The translations under genes and the position numbers were made by a program. DNA of 7,131 nt from Candidatus Latescibacterota bacterium (GTDB taxonomy: Bacteria; Eisenbacteria; RBG-16-71-46; SZUA-252): positions 1 to 7,131 of the forward strand of contig JACQPZ010000197.1 in NCBI GenBank assembly GCA_016207265.1, written 5' to 3'. The notes under the pieces were generated by a model, which searched no databases, had not been told where the DNA came from, and saw only the letters and a program-made list of their open reading frames with translations. Within the stretch, counting starts at the first letter, position 1. Each line of letters begins with the position of its first letter. Positions 6,397-7,131 of the stretch are shown piece by piece.

Positions 6397-6431
6397 GTGA
6401 TCGTTCACCTGTTTGGAGGAGGGTGTATCAC
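6397..6431 (+). promoter_or_regulatory. flp ribosome-binding site with possible enclosing hairpin
   Basis: A strong GGAGGAGGG (6415-6423) stands eight bases before the flp ATG and settles that start. Two nested pairings flank it: GTGAT (6397-6401) with ATCAC (6427-6431), and CACC (6406-6409) with GGTG (6422-6425). Together they place most of the Shine-Dalgarno in an apical loop and end the stem directly at the start codon. The ribosome-binding site is sure; its folding in the cell is conjecture. Confidence 0.5.
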
Positions 6432-6614
6432 ATGCTTCAGTTCGTGAAGGCGTTCGTCAGTGACGAGCGGGGCGAGGATCTCATGGAGTACGGCCTTCTG
6501 GCGGCTTTCATCGCGGCGATCGCGCTCGCGGTGATCATCGCGGATCCGCTCGGACTCGGCACTGCGATCCAGAACGCCTACCAGCGTGCGGTCGACGCTC
6601 TGAACGCAGCGTAG
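6432..6614 (+). CDS. flp: Flp-type pilin precursor (Tad pilus major subunit)
   Basis: A 60-residue prepilin that would be processed and assembled into a Tad/Flp pilus for attachment. Residues 1-14 form the short leader ending in DERG. The cleavage motif G14^EDLM-E19-Y20 matches the Flp-specific G^XXXXEY, giving a 46-residue mature subunit. Residues 21-38 (GLLAAFIAAI, then ALAVIIAD) are the hydrophobic helix that packs in the fibre and anchors the subunit in the inner membrane before assembly. Length and layout are typical of the family. The ATG at 6432 is chosen because GGAGGAGGG lies eight bases upstream; the in-frame extension from 6339 has no pilin character. The prepilin peptidase gene starts 14 bases after its stop, so the two are one operon, probably continuing beyond the window with the rest of the tad genes. 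A sigma-54-type promoter lies upstream. Confidence 0.95.
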   Translation: MLQFVKAFVSDERGEDLMEYGLLAAFIAAIALAVIIADPLGLGTAIQNAYQRAVDALNAA

Positions 6615-6628
6615 TTCAGACGGAGATC

Positions 6629-7131
6629 GTGGTATCCACGCACTGGATAGCTGGCGGCGCGGTTCTCCTGTGCTGTACCGCGGCCTATTGGGACCTGCGC
6701 CATCGCAGGATACCCAATGCCATCACCTTCCCGGCAGTGGTGATCGCGCTTTGCCTGCACGGCGCGATCCACTCCGGGCAGGGCCTTCTCCTCTCCCTGG
6801 CCGGCGCGGTCGTCGCGTCGGCGCTTCTCCTGCCCGGCTACGCGATGGGATTCACGGGCGCGGGAGACGTGAAGCTCCTGGCTGCTGTCGGCGCGTTCGT
6901 CGCGCTGCCGGCGGCTCTCTTTGTCGGTCTACTCTCACTGGCTCTCGGAGGTGTCTTGAGCCTCATCGTCTCGCTTCGACGCAGGGGGTTTGGAGATCTC
7001 ATGGTGCGGACCCTGGGCCTCGGCCGGTGGCTCCTCGCCCGATCGACAGGCGCTCCTCTGACGCCGCCATCGCGCTCGGGGCGGGGCATCCCGCTGGGGG
7101 TCGCCATCGCGCTGGCCACGGTGGCGGTCGC
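6629..7131 (+). CDS. cpaA: Prepilin peptidase TadV/CpaA (A24 aspartic peptidase), 3' end cut by window edge
   Basis: Inner-membrane aspartic peptidase that removes the leader from Flp prepilin. The visible 167 residues hold both catalytic aspartates: D22 in YWDLRHRRIPN and D80 in GAGDVKLLAAVG, the GxGD motif of the A24 family. Hydrophobic segments lie near 7-20, 32-48, 53-72, 84-115 (probably two) and 155-167. A basic loop at 116-153 and the motif GRGIPLGVAIAL near the end match the CpaA C-terminus, so only a few residues are probably missing. It lacks the N-terminal methylase domain of PilD, as TadV/CpaA proteins do. The start is the GTG at 6629, with GGAG (6622-6625) only three bases before it; this spacing is short, but no better in-frame start is seen upstream. 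Co-transcribed with flp. Confidence 0.93.
   Translation, partial: MVSTHWIAGGAVLLCCTAAYWDLRHRRIPNAITFPAVVIALCLHGAIHSGQGLLLSLAGAVVASALLLPGYAMGFTGAGDVKLLAAVGAFVALPAALFVGLLSLALGGVLSLIVSLRRRGFGDLMVRTLGLGRWLLARSTGAPLTPPSRSGRGIPLGVAIALATVAV

Larger units (their letters stand above)
6014..6431. other. Divergent regulatory region between the M20 dipeptidase and the Flp pilin
   Basis: This 418-base gap has no convincing gene. Reading from the dipeptidase side, it holds that gene's Shine-Dalgarno, a weak sigma-70-like promoter (6081-6109, minus), two inverted repeats (6147-6174 and 6187-6208), a sigma-54-type promoter (6258-6272, plus), a GC hairpin (6304-6330), and a possible hairpin around the pilin ribosome-binding site (6397-6431). 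Open frames crossing it on either strand have no family-like sequence. The length is unusual beside the tight spacing elsewhere and fits a controlled pilin promoter. Confidence 0.7.

Overview
The window is GC-rich and densely coded. Reading both strands gives six protein genes. Two are cut by the window edges. The gene types fit a free-living Gram-negative-type bacterium that degrades peptides: a secreted S9A peptidase, a cytoplasmic M20 dipeptidase, and the first genes of a Tad/Flp pilus locus. The base composition and family mix would suit Candidatus Eisenbacteria, Gemmatimonadota, Acidobacteriota or Myxococcota. No marker gene here decides among them, so the phylum is only a guess.

Layout. 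Positions 1-1988 (minus) hold a prolyl oligopeptidase with a signal peptide; its C-terminus, with the catalytic His, lies beyond the left edge. A 149-bp divergent spacer follows. At 2138-3664 (plus) is a DUF2779-type protein that combines a Cas4/RecB-like PD-(D/E)XK nuclease region carrying four Fe-S-type cysteines with a C-terminal DEDDy/RNase H-like exonuclease region. It is joined through an ATGA-rich short-repeat junction to a secreted jelly-roll (DUF1080/LamG-like) protein at 3711-4388. A 230-bp convergent gap separates this from an M20 dipeptidase (4619-6013, minus). The next 418 bp (6014-6431) form a long divergent regulatory region. Then come a Flp-type pilin (6432-6614) and the start of a TadV/CpaA prepilin peptidase (6629 to the right edge).

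How the genes work together. The S9A enzyme would cut oligopeptides outside the cytoplasm and the M20 enzyme would finish dipeptides inside, although they are not in one operon. The flp-cpaA pair is a substrate and its processing enzyme: the pilin carries the G^XXXXEY cleavage motif and the peptidase carries both catalytic aspartates. The nuclease gene is probably co-transcribed with the jelly-roll gene, but no functional link is evident.

The points most worth following up are a well-spaced sigma-54-type promoter upstream of flp with two inverted repeats in the enhancer zone, a possible hairpin around the pilin Shine-Dalgarno, the double-nuclease architecture of the DUF2779 protein, the duplicated start region with an out-of-frame decoy ORF before the jelly-roll gene, and an apparent Trp-to-Asn change in the S1 pocket of the prolyl oligopeptidase. 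No CRISPR array, insertion sequence, tRNA or rRNA was seen.
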